Assembly: GCA_963556255.1 (NCBI GenBank) | Contig: OY744609.1 | Location: 3,861,410-3,925,409 of the forward strand | DNA length: 64,000 nucleotides | DNA from: Allolobophora icterica | Lineage: Eukaryota; Annelida; Clitellata; Crassiclitellata; Lumbricidae | Direction of reading: 5' to 3' | Shown: positions 1 to 11,205 of the stretch, in pieces | How the letters are laid out: every line of letters begins with the position of its first letter | How positions within the stretch are numbered: the first letter of the stretch is position 1 | Notes under the pieces: generated by a model | The model's input: only the letters and a program-made list of their open reading frames with translations | The model's database searches: none | Told to the model about the DNA's origin: nothing | Made by a program: the position numbers and the translations under genes

Positions 1-480
1 TGTTGTAGATAATTCACGTGATTCGGAATCTGATGAAAATAAAAACATGTATAGCCTATGAACATTTTAAATTTCCTTTGAATATTTACTAATAACTGTT
101 AGCAATTAACGATTATCCATAAAATTGTTAAAATGAACGACAGAAATGAAAGATGGACAACGTTTTTATTACAGGAATTGGTCTAATTGCATTATATTAT
201 TATATTTTATCTTATAATGCGTTTTTTAATTTAAAAAGTCTGCAGAAAAACCACCTTGAGTTTTCTTCGGTTTTTTCAATGTCCTAACTTGGGTTTTTCA
301 TTTTCTATGAGTGGTAACACTGGTTAAGATGGTGATGTTTAGGCAGGTGGTTGACGTCAAGCTCCGATTATATATAGATTCACATTTAATATAATTCATT
401 GGCTTTTTTCCTTTGTCTTTGTAGACCGGCCATGAAATTAATCAATGGCATGAGCTGGTGTCCGTACCTATATAATAACA
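1..480. other. AT-rich sequence, no gene recognised
   Basis: No credible open frame, TIR or microsatellite was seen. The stretch is AT-rich and lies just upstream of inverted copies of the module B motif. I see nothing else in it. Confidence 0.5.
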
Positions 481-484
481 TTCA

Positions 485-656
485 ACTACGTTTTAAAGGT
501 GTTTAAAGAGTGCAATTAAAACCTAGTGACTGTCGTGTCTCATCTCTATAAACAATTAGCGATCTCGTTTTAAAGGTGTCTATAGAGCGCATTGTAATTA
601 ATCCGCTGACGTTTCCATGTATAGCATCAGTTAAGAATGTTTTGAAGGTGTCTAAT
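485..656 (-). repeat. Inverted copies of satellite module B
   Basis: Three copies of the motif that dominates 18.7-64 kb occur here in reverse complement: GTTTTAAAGGTGTTTAAAG near 490, GTTTTAAAGGTGTCTATAG near 567, and TTTTGAAGGTGTCTAATG near 639. The spacing is about 75 bp. They show that the array family exists in both orientations in this window. No coding potential is visible. Sequence from 657 to 940 is unannotated AT-rich DNA. Confidence 0.7.
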
Positions 657-944
657 GCAACTGCCGTTCATCAACAGGACCAGGCTTAAATCCTTACTGG
701 CCACATAATAAGCTACTCGGCCTTCAACATGTAAGGAAAGGTTGGCCATTTTGTCGCGTGTTTACCTCAGCCGAGGGATAGACGTCTCTGGATTGACTCA
801 GTTAAATGGAAGCGAAGGCGCCTAACAAATTAGTAATTACCTTTCTCACTTTGACAAAACTCTTTAGTATACATATCTGAATATATAAATTATACATGAA
901 CATATAATTATACATATATATATATACATATACATAAGTTCATG

Positions 945-945
<1 letters not shown>

Positions 946-1011
<66 letters not shown>

Positions 1012-1015
1012 CATA
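946..1015. repeat. (TA)n microsatellite
   Basis: A nearly pure TA dinucleotide run, preceded by ATACATA-rich sequence from about 890. It ends in ACATACATACATA. It lies just beyond the poly-ATTACA tail of the adjacent minus-strand LINE fragment. Confidence 0.9.
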
Positions 1016-1049
1016 CATATACGTATTTTATCTTCATATAGGCACATTA

Positions 1050-1406
1050 TATGTAATTGTCATTGTAATTGTAATCGAGAATTTATATAGCGACACTCAA
1101 ATCAGAGGCGCTGCCGATCCGGTCAGTGTCTTCACTGAGAAAGAGAAATGTTGTCAGGCGCTTGCGAAACTGGACAGGAGAGAGGTGGTCAAGCCTAAAG
1201 GCCTGAGGCAGGCGATTCCAGCTGGAAGGGCCCACAACCGCAAAACTACGAGACTGGGCAGTAGCAGTGCGCATCCAAGGAACTACCAAGTGGCCACGGG
1301 CAGATGACCGGAGAAAGGCCCGACCAGGAAAACTGGAAACTGTGGTGTAGTAAGCCCTGAGATACAGCGGAGCTGAGTCAACAAGACAGTTGGAGAGGTG
1401 GATCAA
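1050..1406 (-). pseudogene. L2-like LINE 3' end: RT C-terminal fragment plus hairpin tail
   Basis: On the minus strand a 107-codon frame (1406 to 1083) reads RARGHLVV-like then RTATAQSRSFAVVGPSSWN, RLPQAFR and QFRKRLTTFLF. This is the C-terminal end typical of L2/CR1-superclade reverse transcriptases (..VPRTRTATxQRSFAVxGPxLWNxLP..). It is followed by a short 3' UTR with the AGCGCC...GGCGC hairpin, TATATAAAT and a tail of ATTACA repeats (1052-1077 on the plus strand). The RT catalytic domain is missing, so it is a 5'-truncated dead copy. The minus-strand ATG is incidental. Confidence 0.8.
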
Positions 1407-1555
1407 GACACAATATTGGTTTTAGTGTACCATTGGTTGATTCCTTGTGCATTAGACACCGGCGCAATAGAAGTTACTAATTACAGTAACAGTCACAGAG
1501 TGATGCGATGTTGCGTCATGCAACGTTGAGTAATGTGACTGGTCGTAATCAGCGT

Positions 1556-1870
<315 letters not shown>

Positions 1871-2221
1871 TCACTACCACCATCACTTCGGTGCTCATCC
1901 CTATTTTAATTAGTTTTGGTCCTGCTGTTCAGAAACTGGTCTTCTAACTTTAGAATCTGACGAGGGTCTTTGTAAGCGACGCGCATCCACTACAAAGGTT
2001 CCAGCTGGGCGCAGACAACTCACTGCGAGTCACACAATGGCGGGTTACGCGATTAATTGCGAACAAAGAGGGCTTCCCACGTAATTACTACGCCCTTTTT
2101 AAACCCTGTTGACAAAAGATCACTAACAAGTAAGTAAGTAAAGTTTAGTAGTAAGGAATTAAGTAAGTAGTTTTTGTAGCATCTGATGCATTATGTTGTA
2201 TGTTAGGCACTGTAATCGATT

Positions 2222-2777
2222 GGCTAGAGCAGAGTTTCCCAAACTGTGGGTCGCACAGCATGCTAAACGATATCATATGGAGATCGTTTGGTAGAGCGAA
2301 CATCCCTTCTCAGAAGGAACCTTTAGGCCTCACCAGAGAGGACGGCAAGCGACCTGACGGCGTGACGCTTATCCCGTGGTCATGCGGAAGGTGCCTCACT
2401 TGGGATGTGACCGTTTCGGACACTTATGCAGCGTCACATCTGGCTGTAACATCAACCGGAGCAGGTGAGGCGGCAAACCGGGCAGCCGCCGCCAAAAGAT
2501 CCAAGTACGCCACTATCATCCGAACGCATGCCTTTGTAGCGGTAGCAGTGGAGACCAGTGGTGCATGGAGTTCAGAAGGATTGGATTTTGTGTTGGAACT
2601 GGGACGTAAGTTGACGGAGTCAACTCAGGACACGCTTGAGACAAGCTATCTGTTCCAGAGACTGTCAATAGCTGTCCAACGCGGGAACGCCATCTGCTTC
2701 TCATCGACCTTTTCATGATAAATTGTTCACTGAGTGACGCTGAGATGGCGCTTCAGATAATTTAATCATTATTGTCA
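2222..2777 (+). pseudogene. REL-endonuclease-type LINE, C-terminal fragment
   Basis: The frame ending at 2718 reads HSMLNDIIWRSFGRANI, KRPDGVTLIPW, RCLTWDVTVSDT, then YLFQRLSIAVQRGNA. The same protein occurs at 39297-40104 on the minus strand, so this is a repeated element. The PD(15-20 residues)WDVT pattern fits a PD-(D/E)XK restriction-like endonuclease such as those at the C-terminus of R2/NeSL/CRE-type non-LTR retrotransposons. That family placement is inferred from motif layout. Upstream RT is absent. A 3' UTR of about 60 bp is followed by an (AAT)n tail, normal for a LINE. Confidence 0.6.
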
Positions 2778-2939
<162 letters not shown>

Positions 2940-3744
2940 CAGTACTAATGATAAGGTCGACTTGAACGCCTATGACAGCCGCAGGAATTCGTTAAACGTA
3001 GGATAAACCAAAGCTCTTTTAAACACCTTTAAAACATTTTACAAATGCTATATATAAGTATAAAAGCGGATCATCGCTGATTTCAACAGGAGCTGTAATA
3101 TGCCAAACTAATTTCTGTCGACGTCAACAGCCTTTGTTGCTATAAGATGTCGTTAAACTTTGGATCCAATCCAATCCAATCGCTGATTTCAACAGGCCCG
3201 ATCACTTAGGTAGTCGAAGTGAACAGCTGTGAAAGCCATTAGTATCATTGAATTAATATAAATTAACTAGTGTATTTGCCCGTCATATTATGACGTCATA
3301 TTATACGCCTATATGCATCGCTGGTTATCGGCGTCGTCAAGACAACCGGTTTATGTTTCGCAATACAACAGAAGCCGTTTGTGACGTAGCGTCCTCCGAC
3401 AGAGAAATTTGCATATAAGGAAACTATATTAATAGATAAAACAAAGGCAAGAGGATAAAGCAAAGCTATTTTAAACACCTTTAAAACGGAATTAGATGAA
3501 CTATATATAAACAATATCACGTCGATGACAAATAAACCAACTATGCCACTGCTTGTACTCCGGCAGTGCCAGTCCCAAACCTGAGTAAACGAGGAAGGCG
3601 ACGCTAATGATAGTTGCTATCACACAGTGTCGTTAAACAGTAACTAACTAACCAACCAACAAATAATTTCTGCCGACGTCAATGGCCTTTGTTGCCATAA
3701 GATGTCGGTAAACTCTGGATCCATCCGACAGAAGCTAAGCCACT
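2940..3744 (+). repeat. Satellite array block (modules A, B, C)
   Basis: Module A copies are at about 2955 (GTCGACTTGAACGCCTATGA) and 3672. Module B copies TTTTAAACACCTTTAAAAC are at 3017 and 3469, the first followed by GCTATATATAAG. Module C is at about 3563-3650 (GTGCCAGTCCCAAACCTGAG...GGCGACG...GTGTCGTTAAAC). This outlying block has the same orientation as the main array after 18.7 kb. It is interrupted by the dispersed repeat at 3296-3405. Confidence 0.7.
3296..3405 (-). repeat. Dispersed repeat with CTTGACGACGGCG core, copy 1
   Basis: Reverse complement of the segment at 15398-15515. Both carry TGACGTAGCGTCC / GGACGCTACGTCAC, AAACCGGTT and the TCGTCAAGAC block, and both abut ATGCATCG. 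A third, more diverged copy is at 47511-47640. The ends are not resolved, and I do not recognise the family. Confidence 0.55.
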
Positions 3745-4455
3745 TTATAGTGCAGGACTTCAACTATATAGACAAATTCGCCAATGACACTTAGGCCTCT
3801 CTCCTGGTTGGCTCGTCTCGCAACTCCGCTGCTCAAGAAGAATTTGCAAACATCTGTGTTTTGGCAAATTATAATAACCTTCGCCTAAACCCTTGGAAAA
3901 CAAAGGAGATGATTATATCTATGAAGAGGCGGTTGCCAAATATATATCCCCAAATTATTATATCTGAATATAATTATATCCCCAAATTATTCCAGGGGTG
4001 GAACGAGTTTCCTCAATTAAAATCTCAGGGTAACTATACGGTCCGATTTAAGATGGTGTCACATCTAACGGCCTCATCTTCATCCCTCTATGCACTGGGA
4101 GTCCTTTGATCACACGGCTTTCCATCGCCAACACTGCATGACATCGCAAAAGCAACCAATCTATCCTCAATTGTGTATGCCTCCCCATCATGGTGGGTTT
4201 ACCTGAGTCTATGAGAAAAGAATAGAATCGAAAGGCTCTTAACGCTTATACGCGAAAAAATGGGTAACTCCCCATCGTCTTTCCAGATGACCGGCTATAT
4301 AAAGCAGAGGCCTCAAACCCACAACATGTTCTTTGCCCATACTTCCCTGATAGTCGACCCAATCCTTATATTCTACGCCCTCGGGCACACAATTTCGCCC
4401 TTCCAATTAAAAATGACAAAACCTTTATATCTAAAGTTTTATATCGTAAACTGTA
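3745..4455 (+). pseudogene. Degenerate LINE reverse transcriptase fragment
   Basis: With frame changes and stops, the plus strand reads KFANDT (a degenerate YADDT catalytic box), ASLLVGSSRNSAAQEEFANI, ANYNNLRLNPWKTKEMIISM, LGVL, HHGGFT, then LRPRAHNFALPIKNDKTFI. This is the C-terminal half of a non-LTR RT (palm motif C through thumb and connection) of jockey/CR1-like type. At least three disabling changes are visible: N for D in the catalytic box, stops and frameshifts. It sits inside the satellite block, between a module A remnant and AT-rich sequence. Confidence 0.7.
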
Positions 4456-4579
4456 TTAGCATTGTAACGAGTTAGTGTACACTGAGAGATTTCTAATCAT
4501 TTTAGTTACTTATCAATGATTGTTACCAGTTGGTTGTGTCAACTGGTTTGAAGAAATAGGCGAATATTTGATATGATTG

Positions 4580-5075
4580 ATTTGATTGCCAGTACTTTGC
4601 TAGTGCCAGTCCCAAGCCTGAAGAAAGAAGGAGGTCATCTCTGTTGGAGGTCATCTCTGTTACCAAAACAGTGTCGTTAAACAGCAATTTACCAACCAAC
4701 CAAGCCTTCAATATCATCTTTTTTTGTACATGAACGGCCATGGCAGCCACAAAATGTCGCTAAACGTAAGAGAAAACAAAGTTCCTTTAAACACCTTTAA
4801 AACGATGTTAACGGCGCTATATAAATAGATCGGATCTCGCTTGTACATAATCTTGTTGTCTCATGTTAGGAACTAGAATTCGAAAACGTAATAAAGCAAA
4901 AGTTCATTTAAACACCTTTAAAACGTTATTTAACGAAACTATGTATAAAAGATCCAATCTAAGTCAAACACGTAAAGTTTTCCAATGGTAACCGTAGGAA
5001 TTGGTAAAACGTAGGTTAAGCAAAGTTCTTTTAAACACCCTTAAAACGAAGTTCAACGACCCCATATAAAATAAT
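4580..5075 (+). repeat. Satellite array block (modules A, B, C)
   Basis: Module C is at about 4605-4690. Module A is at about 4735 (ATGAACGGCCATGGCAGCC...AAATGTCGCTAAAC). Module B is at 4786, 4907 and 5028, each followed about 20 nt later by a CTATATAA/ATGTATAAAAG-like sequence. Spacing of the last three B copies is close to 120 bp. No coding content. Confidence 0.75.
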
Positions 5076-5239
5076 CGCCGGTTTGGCGTTTAATAGAACA
5101 GCTCTCGCGTTTAGTTGTGATTGCTGAAATCTTCACCTAGCGGTGAAGGGAAAAGTTACACTACATCTCCAAATTACCTTTACATTACTTTACACAAACA
5201 CTAATTAGCCACCAATTCTAACAGGTAACTCGGTCAACA

Positions 5240-5500
5240 GGTAACACGTCGATTTACCTTGTAGAAGTAGTAACCCATTCGAGTGCGAGGTGGATCAGTA
5301 GCGTTGCAGCTCAGGTTGCTGCATATGTTGGGTGGTGTAGACACCTGTTGGCCTGGCTCATCCATCTTTCAGCTGATGCAATTGTCGTATTTATGGGCGG
5401 GGTGTCATCCGTAGCAGCTGTCAATCATCTGTGGTTTGATTCATCGTCAGGCGGCGCTATAAAAAGCGATTTCTCTGCAGCGTAAATCCTGTATGTCCGT
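5240..5500. other. Unassigned sequence ending in GGCGGCGCTATAAAAAG
   Basis: The stretch contains GCGGCGCTATAAAAAG near 5452-5470. This resembles the L2/SINE 3' tail motif (GGCGCTATATAAAT), but the hairpin partner is not visible. I do not recognise the rest. Confidence 0.3.
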
Positions 5501-5504
5501 CATC

Positions 5505-5760
5505 ATTGTAATCGTAGTCGTGATTGTAATTGTAATCGTATTCGTAAACTCAAAATTTCGAAGTGCTACTCAAAAGCTAAGCACAGGGCGTCAGGTTAAT
5601 CATGAGCGCTGGGTCGAGTCAGACGGGTTGTCCATAGATATCGAGTTGCCAGAAGGCCAGATGGAAGGAGGCAGAGTAGCCGCTAAAACGGGTTTCGTTC
5701 AGGAAGAGAGATACCGGAAGTAGGGTTGGGTATATCAGGGTAGAAAGAGTGTGGATCAGG
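5505..5760 (-). mobile_element. Probable minus-strand LINE/SINE 3' end with (ATTACA)n tail
   Basis: On the plus strand, TGTAATCGTAGTC..TGTAATTGTAATCG repeats (5505-5552) are followed by AAAATTTCGAAGTGCTACTC. This matches, with drift, the AATTTATATAGCGxCACTCAAA junction at 1078-1105 and 17890-17915. It is therefore probably a diverged 3' end of the same retroelement group. No coding remnant is clear. Confidence 0.4.
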
Positions 5761-5904
5761 GTTAGGCGTATGTTGATCTCTTACAAGTCACATGATCTAA
5801 GCACCGCTGTTGGAAAACGTGATGTCTTTGATGTGAACTTTGACTAGATGGGCCTCAAAAATCTAAGCAAGGCCACGATAGCGCGGCCACGCCAACTCTA
5901 TCAC

Positions 5905-6205
5905 AAAACTAATTCACAAAATAGTCACGAATAGTGGGTCACAAAACAATGCGAGAAAAACCAGGTTAGGAAAGTAGGTCACGAAACAAGGTAAGTGAAA
6001 TAGGTCACAATAATTAGGTCAGGAAAACTTTCACGAGAACTAGGTGAGGAAACTAGGTCACGGAAACTAGGTCACGAAACATGATCAGAAAACTAGGTCA
6101 CTAATACTAGGTCACAAAACAAGGTCAGCAAAAGTATGTCACGGAAACCAGATCGCGAAAGCTAGGTCGTGAAAACTAGGTCACAAAAACTATGTCAGTT
6201 TTGAC
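5905..6205. repeat. Degenerate 17-bp minisatellite (ACTAGGTCACGAAA)
   Basis: The unit ACTAGGTCACGAAAA recurs roughly every 14-18 bp from about 5905 to 6205, with variants such as AACAAGGTCAGCAAAA and TAGTGGGTCACAAAAC. There are about 18 copies. No open frame is maintained. It does not resemble modules A-C. Confidence 0.8.
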
Positions 6206-6412
6206 GTAAAATCGGTTCAGAAACGATGTCGATTGCTCTGTTGGTTGGCTGCAATTTCAGCTGTAATTTCCTGAAAGAAGAAAACATAAATCTGTAAGGA
6301 AAAGTAAAAGGAACATTGTGAAACGTACGCTGTTAAAAGTCATGTCTAACAAGTCGAGACACATATGCGGTTGGATCCAAGTGGCTCGTTGGGTAGGTAG
6401 TGGCGTGCTGCG

Positions 6413-6450
6413 TTAGATTAGATTAGATCAGTTTAGATTAGATTAAAATG
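6413..6450. repeat. Short (TTAGA)n run
   Basis: TTAGATTAGATTAGATCAG and TTTAGATTAGATTA form a short pentanucleotide run of about 38 bp. The unit TTAGA is not the animal telomere hexamer. Confidence 0.6.
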
Positions 6451-6547
6451 AACCAGACTAAACCGGAAGCAGCGTATGCGCGGGGAAAAGATCTCGAAAG
6501 CACGAGATCTAAGGACCAAGAAGGTTAACTCTGCAAATCGAATAATA

Positions 6548-6632
6548 GTTGATGTTTAACGACGCTCTGTCATAATAAAGATGATTGGCGTCGCCCTCCT
6601 CCTTTGCTCGTTCTTGGGACTGGCGCCACAGG
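6548..6632 (-). repeat. Inverted single copy of module C
   Basis: The reverse complement reads GGCGCCAGTCCCAAGAACGA, GGAGGAGGGCGACGCCAATC, then GAGCGTCGTTAAAC, a good match to module C of the main array. It is the only clear minus-strand module C seen and has no module B beside it. Sequence from 6640 to 6860 shows nothing recognisable. Confidence 0.7.
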
Positions 6633-6889
6633 ATCACGGGCAGTGGCGGAGTTTAACGTTCCCCTGGAGAGAGTTGTGTCCATGTCCATGGCTGATCGAG
6701 CCATCGAGAGACGATCTGTTTCCGCTGGAGACTAAAGGCTCAAGAACGCCATGAAAGTTTAATTAGAAGTTGTCTACCTGAAAAAACAGATGCGCTAGAA
6801 AAGCGCTGTCCGTTAAAAGGAGCGACGGAGGCAGAGAAGCAGTGACGGACGAACGGATTTTAGAAAGGGGCTATATAAATGGTTCAGTG

Positions 6890-7135
6890 GAATGGATGGA
6901 GGGAGGGATGGAAGGAATGAGGGAGGGAGAGAGGAAGGGATGAGTGGATGGATGGGTTCGGAGGGAGGGAGGGATGGATGAAGAAAGGGATGAGCGGATG
7001 GTTGGAGAGAGGGAGGGAGAAAGGAGGTAGGGAGGGAGGGGCAGATGGACGGAGGGAGGTAGAGGCAGAAGATGAAACACAAGGAAACATGGGAACAGAG
7101 CGAAACACAGAAAATGAAGACAAAGGAAGAACACA

Positions 7136-7184
<49 letters not shown>

Positions 7185-7380
7185 AAGAGAGACAAAGAGA
7201 CTGATAAACAGACAGACAGACAGACAGAGACAGAGGAAAACTGAGAGAAAGAGACAGATAGAGGCAGAGATTGAAATAACTACGAGAGGGGAGAGACCGA
7301 GAGACAGAGAGAGAGACAGAGAGACAGAGACAGTGACAGAGACACAGACAGAGACAGATGAAGTCAAACGATCAGCATCC
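6890..7380. repeat. Purine-strand tract: (GGAGGGA)n then (GACAGA)n
   Basis: The plus strand is almost pure purine from about 6890 to 7070 (GGAGGGAGGGATGGA-type units), then becomes GAGACAGA/CAGACAGA repeats to about 7370. Ser/Pro/Leu-rich frames on the opposite strand are repeat artefacts. Such tracts can form triplex or G-rich structures. Confidence 0.85.
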
Positions 7381-7559
7381 TTCTAAGATCTTCTCAGACT
7401 CTCTTCATCAATCTTCCTAAGCTTGTCGGCGGCGATCTCATCAGGCGCAAGGATCAACATCTAGATTTCCGGGCAAAGTGTCCTTACCATCCGGTCATAG
7501 ATCACGGTCGAAGATAGGGAGCACAGACAAGGGACGAACAGTGGAACGACGGAGGCAAT

Positions 7560-7880
7560 AACAAGAAAGGGCATATCTTTAGAGGGAAGGAAAAGGAAGG
7601 GCATATCTTCGAAGGGGAGGAAAAGGAAGGGCTTAATCTTCGGAGGGAAGGAAAAGGAAGGGCATATCTTCGAAGGGGAGGAAAAGGAAGGGCATATCTT
7701 CGGAGGGAAGGAAAAGGAAGGGCATATATCTTCGGAGGGAAGGCAAGGTAGGGCACATCTTTAAAGGAAAGGCAAGAGTAGGGAATATCTTATAGGAAAG
7801 GCAAGGGTAGGGCGTATCTTTAGAAGGAAGGATAAGGAAGGGTGTGCCTTCGAAGGGAAGGAAATGGAAGGGCAGAGATA
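7560..7880. repeat. 31-bp minisatellite (GGAAGGGCATATCTTCGGAG)
   Basis: The unit GAAGGGCATATCTTCGGAGG plus GAAGGAAAA repeats about ten times with a period near 31-32 bp (starts at about 7566, 7598, 7629, 7660, 7691). Later copies vary more (GGGCGTATCTTTAGAAGG). Because 31 is not a multiple of three, the apparent Pro/Phe-rich frames are coincidental. Confidence 0.85.
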
Positions 7881-8017
7881 CAAAGAGACATAGATATGGG
7901 AGAGATAGGCAGAAAGACAAACCGTAAATATCCGTGCATACAAAAGCATACTTACATGTACATAGATGCAACTGTGCGTGAAGGACTTGCTCATTATCCC
8001 TACACAGCAACCGTCTC

Positions 8018-8096
8018 AGAGGAGGAGGATCGAACCCGTACCCTCTACGTTACAAGGCACTTGCCTACCGTGTCTCACAGAGGTGGCCGTTCAGCC
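8018..8096 (-). mobile_element. tRNA-like SINE head (tRNA-Thr-like)
   Basis: On the minus strand, GTAGGCAAGTGCCTTGTAAC is followed by GGGTACGGGTTCGATCC. GGTTCGATCC is a good B box, and CTTGTAA matches an anticodon loop of tRNA-Thr(UGU). The acceptor stem does not close and flanking sequence is repetitive, so this is a tRNA-derived SINE head rather than a functional tRNA gene. The SINE body was not delimited. Confidence 0.5.
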
Positions 8097-8204
8097 GAAC
8101 TACTCTCCTATATCTGAATATATGCCAGAAAAATTCATCGAATTAACACTGGTTTCCCATCGGGGAACGAATTCGATTTCCAGATCCTCCTATTAGGACG
8201 ATCC

Positions 8205-8430
8205 GCGATGGTTGGATGGAACTGCGCCGGCATACATCAAAGAGCCTTCGGTTCCATTTGTAAGTCAGCCTGGTCGCCGATCGCTACGCTCTATTGCCCA
8301 TGGAGATTTACCGGTTCCTCACGCCTGCACATCGATACGAGCTTATGGGACTTTCTTGCGCATTGGACCTTTTTACTCTTGGAACAATCCGCCTTTTAAA
8401 TATGCACTCGACGTCGCTTGAACCTTGGGA
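8205..8430 (+). pseudogene. L2-like LINE C-terminal fragment
   Basis: The plus strand reads TAPAYIKEPSVPFV, QPGRRSLRSIAHGDLPVPHA, then RIGPFYSWNNPP. It follows the family pattern APxYLxxL..PGRRxLRSxxxGDLxVPRxRT..GPxxWNxLP. The RT core is absent and the frame is degenerate. No tail hairpin was identified downstream. Confidence 0.6.
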
Positions 8431-9170
8431 CTACCTTGAACCCATGTATTTAACCGCGTGCATAGACTTGTGCACCTAAGAGAAGTTTACATTTTACTAT
8501 GTAAAGCTGCCTAAAAGGACAGTTATTTAATAAAAGAGATTGAGCCTAAATACTACAACGCCTTTAGTAACCATTCAGAGAATAAAGCTCCTCTATTCGC
8601 TTCGCTAACGTCAAAGTCTTAAAGACGCGCCCAGCCACTTAACGTTTTTGCAACTTAAGCAAACTACAGGAACAGTGTGAATGACACACTAAACGGAATG
8701 TTTATGATACTGTTTGCACACTCCAGATTGTTGACCGGTAACAAAGTTACGTCACCTGCTAATACAGACCACAGTGCAACTTAGACAAATCACAGGACGT
8801 CCGTAGTCATTTGCAGTCCACCGGCGAACTGAACTGTCTAGGCGGACAGAATGTTCTAAGCTGCCTTTGCAATGTAAGAGGCGTTGATTTACACAGAGCA
8901 ATGCATTACGGGCCTGTACTCGTCTGTGCACGTATCGGATTTATACACATACGCGATATGCACATACCCGGAGTTGTCTTCCATTGAAATACCCTGTATT
9001 AAGATGGGACCGGTCAGCTTCTATGCAAATAACCGGAAAATGCACTTATCCGTTATGCACTTAAGTGGTGTCGACTGTACACTTACTTCTTCAAATGATT
9101 CATCTCAACATATTTTGATAGTCATGCGAGCAGCGCTTTCTAGGAGGGAATGAATAGCGCTATATAAAAT
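8431..9170. other. No gene or repeat recognised
   Basis: Mixed-composition sequence without a convincing open frame, TIR or module A-C copy. The only note is ATAGCGCTATATAAAAT at 9155-9171, which resembles the LINE/SINE tail motif and directly precedes the CATA microsatellite. Confidence 0.45.
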
Positions 9171-9189
9171 TTGTTACACTGCAGTGCAT

Positions 9190-9330
9190 ACTGACATACA
9201 TACATACATACATACATACATGCATACATACATAGTATATACATACATATATTATATATACATGCATACAAACATACATGTGTCATATATGCATACAATA
9301 CATATATACATACATACGTATTTACATACA
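9190..9330. repeat. (CATA)n microsatellite
   Basis: Imperfect CATACATA repeats with ATATATA interruptions. It is followed by CAAATGTACGTGTTTTAT, which recurs near 13002 beyond another CATACAT stretch. Both microsatellites may belong to the same larger unit. Confidence 0.85.
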
Positions 9331-9349
9331 AATGTACGTGTTTTATTAA

Positions 9350-10110
9350 TTATTTTTCTATGCATTGGAAGTGTCTATGTAATACGTATGCATAGGAATG
9401 GTTTCCAACTTTGTAAGGGATATCTGGAAGAGCGACCAGATGGAAGTCGTTCTTGGTAAAAAAAAGCGTTACGTTGCTTTGATCGAGAAATGTCTATGTA
9501 CGCTCATCCAGGCAAATATATGCAATGCATATGATACGCCTAAGGAGTGAATCCACGGGCAGAACGAACGCATCTCTATCCATAAAACAGGTTTCAGGTT
9601 TAAACGGGGCATCTGGGTGGAGTTATTTGGAATGATAGGGGTTTTCCAGGGTTAAAAATGACGCTACGTTGTTATGCATGGAAAATGTCTGTGGTCGCTC
9701 TTCCTGGAAAGGAGACGTTATGTTAAGACTTCGTAAGTGTCGCTGTTGGTATATGTAGATCTCACGCATTTCAATTCAAAGGAATGTTTTTTCAGGTCTA
9801 ATAAGAGTGTCTTCGTGGAGTTACGAAGCCTGGCGATAGGTGGCTTCATGGGACAACATGGTTTCGTTGCTATGCATTGAAAGTGTCTATGTTCGCGTTT
9901 CCTGGAAAGCGGACGCAATGGGTTGACATAACTAGTGTGTAAATGGGTAAAGCAAGCGCGTATTTATATACAGGAAAGGTTTACGGGTCTAGAGGGGGTA
10001 ACTAGCTGGTGTTACGCGGTCCGATATGGGTCCTTCTGGGTTATGATGATGTGTCATAGCTGTGAATGGTAATTGAGTATGTTCTAGCTTTCTGGAAAAT
10101 AGTTGCTATG
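9350..10110 (+). repeat. About 195-bp tandem satellite, first block
   Basis: GTTGCTATGCATTGAAAGTG-like segments recur at about 9353, 9470, 9665, 9865 and 10040. Each is followed by TCTATGTTCGCTCTTCCTGG and, after a gap, by a TTTCAGGTCTAA..GGTGGAGTTAC segment. The spacing is near 175-200 bp. Copies are diverged and no frame is conserved between them. The array resumes at about 12700 after the transposon nest. Confidence 0.65.
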
Positions 10111-10135
10111 TATTCGTTCATTGATTAAAAAAAAT

Positions 10136-10640
<505 letters not shown>

Positions 10641-10740
10641 TAAGGCGATTTATATAGCGCCGTAGCACAGCCGAGGCCGAAGAAAAGGGCGCGTAATAGA
10701 CGACATTCGTATCTGAATAGATAAAACTCGTGGGGTCTTC
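10641..10740 (-). mobile_element. Retroelement 3' tail fragment
   Basis: The minus strand reads TACGGCGCTATATAAATCGC then runs into an AAT-rich tail. This is the tail motif of the L2-like LINE/SINE group. Only about 90 bp of body is present and no coding remnant is visible. Confidence 0.5.
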
Positions 10741-11084
10741 ATAGGGCACTGGTGGGCAAGCTACGACCCGTGGACCAGATCCGGCCCGCCAACACATTTT
10801 ATCCGGCCAACACAATAATTCTTCAGTAGAATCCAAAAACTCACAAACTTCAGACCGCCAGAAGTTTTCCTCACGTGGCGCTGCTTTCTTGCTGACTATT
10901 GCGGTCTCGTCTTTCATACTAGCTCTGTGTATTAACCCTGCCAAAGCATATTTAATTTTAAATAAGCAAGTTTTCATGTTAGTCGTTATTACAAGTTTAA
11001 AATTTTTTTCCCGTCCCTGCGATTTGTTGGCATTTAATGTGGCCCAATGTGCAAAAAGTTTGCCCATCTCCATCTAGAGCCCTG

Positions 11085-11205
11085 CGCCGGCCGCGCCGCG
11101 CCGCCGCCGCCGACATTTCGGGGGCGCCGCCGCCGCCGATTTTTGTTTGTCGGCGCGCCGCCGCCGCCGCCGCCGCCGACAATCTGTCGGCGCGCCGCCG
11201 ATGCC
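11085..11205. repeat. CpG-rich (GCC)n subterminal block, left copy
   Basis: Contains GTCGGCGCGCCGCCGCCGCC-type units with AscI-like GGCGCGCC palindromes and a central T-rich island. It aligns in direct orientation with 12553-12680. Frames through it are Arg/Pro/Ala-rich artefacts. Confidence 0.85.

Noticed and set aside
942..1307. Plus-strand 121-codon frame beginning with Tyr-Ile repeats
   Set aside because: It is the TA microsatellite read through into the antisense of the minus-strand LINE fragment.
2222..2250. hAT terminus CAGAGTTTCCCAAACTGTGG just before the LINE fragment
   Set aside because: It resembles hAT ends, but no right end, inverted partner or duplication is present, so it stays an isolated resemblance.
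6413..6450. Interstitial telomere repeat
   Set aside because: The unit is TTAGA, five bases, not TTAGGG or TTAGG.
6813..7386. Ser/Leu/Pro-rich and Arg/Glu/Asp-rich frames on both strands
   Set aside because: Products of the purine-strand GGAGGGA/GACAGA tract.
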